In this document: positions 62,510 to 64,000 of the stretch, piece by piece | How positions within the stretch are numbered: the stretch's first letter is position 1 | Layout of the letters: the number at the start of each line of letters is the position of its first letter | Source: Scenedesmus sp. ARA3 | Lineage: Eukaryota; Chlorophyta; Chlorophyceae; Sphaeropleales; Scenedesmaceae | DNA length: 64,000 nucleotides | Direction: 5' to 3' | NCBI GenBank assembly: GCA_004335835.1 | Contig: RWJK01001453.1 | Location: 24,333-88,332 of the forward strand | Translations under genes and position numbers: made by a program | Notes under the pieces: generated by a model | What the model saw: only the letters and a program-made list of their open reading frames with translations | What the model was told of the DNA's origin: nothing | Database searches by the model: none

Positions 62510-64000
62510 ACTACACGTGTCGGTACATCCAGGCCCTTGCGCATGCCTGCAGAAGAAGGGGTTGGTGTGGTTGCTGTGCTGTGATGCTGCTGTCGTGGTT
62601 CACATCCACAGCTGAAAAGAGCACCCAAATAGATTCTGCACAAAACAAACTAAGAGCAGTTCAAGCAGTAGCGTCGTCGGCTGCTGCAGCATGCTGGCCT
62701 GCTGGCTGTTCACCTGCAGCTCCAAAGTGCGTCCCAGCCTAAGAGGCTGCACCTCTCCAGCAGCAGCAGGCGCTACATGCGTGTTCTGCTGTGACACTAG
62801 GTATCCTGCAGGTGGCTGCTTGTGATGGCATGGCAGCAGCAGCTGCTGCTGTGGCTGCTGCTGCTGCTGCTTTGTGCAAGCAGCCTGATGCTGACCAATC
62901 AGCCTGGTGGCTGCAGCCATGGCTGATGACTACGCTAAGTCAAGCCAGCTCGCACGCATCGCAGAATCAAACTCGATGTGACGTGCTTGACAAAATAAAC
63001 GGGAAACTTTGCATGTGGTGTGGGATGGCTGATGCTTTGAAGCAGCAGTAAGGTGGCAGCAACAGCTGTAGCAGCATGTTCGTGCTCGTCCTGCTGTAGC
63101 AGTTCCATAATCCAAGCAATCATCCCCCACATCATGCCATGAGCGTATTTATGTCGCACACAGCATGACACAGCTGGTGTGGCGAACCACAAGGTGTATC
63201 TGGGGAACAACAGCACCTCGCTGCCGTGCGCATTCGTGACGCTTGATGGTTATTCACCTTATCGGTTGTTCATATTCATTTCTTTCAAGTACTGCTTAGG
63301 CTTGCACTACTGTTTCGTAGGATCCGGTGTCGGAGACCACACACAATGCTTGCAAGCAGAACATGCCGTTTGAACACAACACGTAGCACCGCTAGTAAGT
63401 AATTCCTTCAAGCTCCAGGCGCAGTGGGACACCGTCGGCTCACTAGTGCTGATCACTACTGGTGGTTGGCAGGTGCAGGTGCCAGGGCAATTTGCCCGCT
63501 CAGGAGCCCAGCACTGCAGCAACGACGATGTGTAGCAGCTAGGGGACTTGGAAAAGATGGTGAGAGCTCGCTTGGCACGATCAGCATATGGCAGCAGCAG
63601 TGACAGCTCAGCAGTTGATGGCATGCAGCTTGCACCATCAGCGGTGCTGACAGACATTGATCTAAAGGACATGCAGCAGCATGTCTTCCCTCTTGATGAG
63701 TTTGTGCCGTCAACATAAGCAGTTGTACAGCACAGCTGCTGCACCGACTTGTTTCCCAACTCAGCTCCAATGGTTTCGCGCGCAGCAGCAGCTGCTGCCT
63801 CATCATGATAAACACTCCTGCTGCCGCTGCAGCTGCTGCACATGCTGCCGCGTCGCTGTCACCTTGCCCCAACATGCTTGTATGCTGCGGCAGCCGTTGA
63901 GGGCAGGCTGGACCTGGCAGGGCTGGTGGCGTCACACTAGCAGCTGCTGTCTCACAGGTTGTGTTGTAAAAACAACTGCTGCTGCTGCTGCTGCTGCTGC
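62510..64000. other. Right-edge stretch without an assigned gene
   Basis: Holds the upstream region of the Dus gene. On the minus strand between 63,450 and 63,930 short frames look weakly coding (for example DEAAAAAARETIGAELGNK near 63,770) and could be an exon of a gene continuing past the edge. The window ends in a GCT run (63,976-64,000). Confidence 0.4.

Noticed and set aside
63307..63935. Overlapping minus-strand frames at the right edge as a gene
   Set aside because: Cys/Ser-rich without a recognisable domain or clear splice sites; only a weak exon can be suspected.
1..64000. CRISPR array
   Set aside because: The spaced repeats (about 110-150 bp period) carry exon edges and splice sites; there are no short palindromic repeats with unique spacers.
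1..64000. tRNA or rRNA genes
   Set aside because: No cloverleaf with A/B boxes or rRNA signature was recognised by eye; a tRNA scan would settle it.

Overview
The window reads as nuclear DNA of a green alga (core chlorophyte; a Sphaeropleales- or Chlamydomonadales-like genome is my inference). The grounds are: moderately GC-rich sequence saturated with CTG/CAG runs, poly-Ala/Gln/Ser coding tracts, many short introns with GTGAG/GTGCG donors and TGCAG acceptors, TGTAA-type polyadenylation candidates, and plant-type proteins (arginine-rich tandem CCCH zinc finger, plastid DapA, PDAT).

Layout. 1-14,280 (minus) is most of one giant gene running off the left edge: a SAM domain, a helical N-terminal region, an NB-ARC STAND ATPase, kinesin-light-chain-like TPRs and a low-complexity tail of about 1,000 residues. 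Its NB-ARC has lost the Walker A lysine, the Walker B acid and the Asp of the MHD box. 14.47-15.41 kb holds further possible exons. 15.8-20.4 kb shows no recognisable gene. 20,363-23,261 (minus) is an RR-TZF CCCH zinc-finger gene. 24,430-26,611 (minus) is a mitochondrial K+/H+ exchange-related protein, divergent from 27,031-29,443 (plus), a 3-hydroxyacyl-CoA dehydratase of fatty-acid elongation. 31,147-34,440 (minus) is plastid dihydrodipicolinate synthase, divergent (305 bp) from 34,746-43,604 (plus), phospholipid:diacylglycerol acyltransferase. 46,651-54,551 (plus) is a telobox-MYB plus PHD-finger chromatin protein whose intron carries a 56-bp-arm hairpin. 59,251-62,366 (minus) is a tRNA-dihydrouridine synthase. 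There is no operon logic; two genes act in lipid metabolism (elongation, TAG synthesis), the others in lysine synthesis, RNA and chromatin.

The most unusual window-wide signal is that introns in nearly every gene contain one to five tandem 'echoes' of the neighbouring exon edge together with its splice site, mostly spaced about 110-150 bp. Exon coordinates are hand-derived from splice signals and reading phase and may be off by a few bases.
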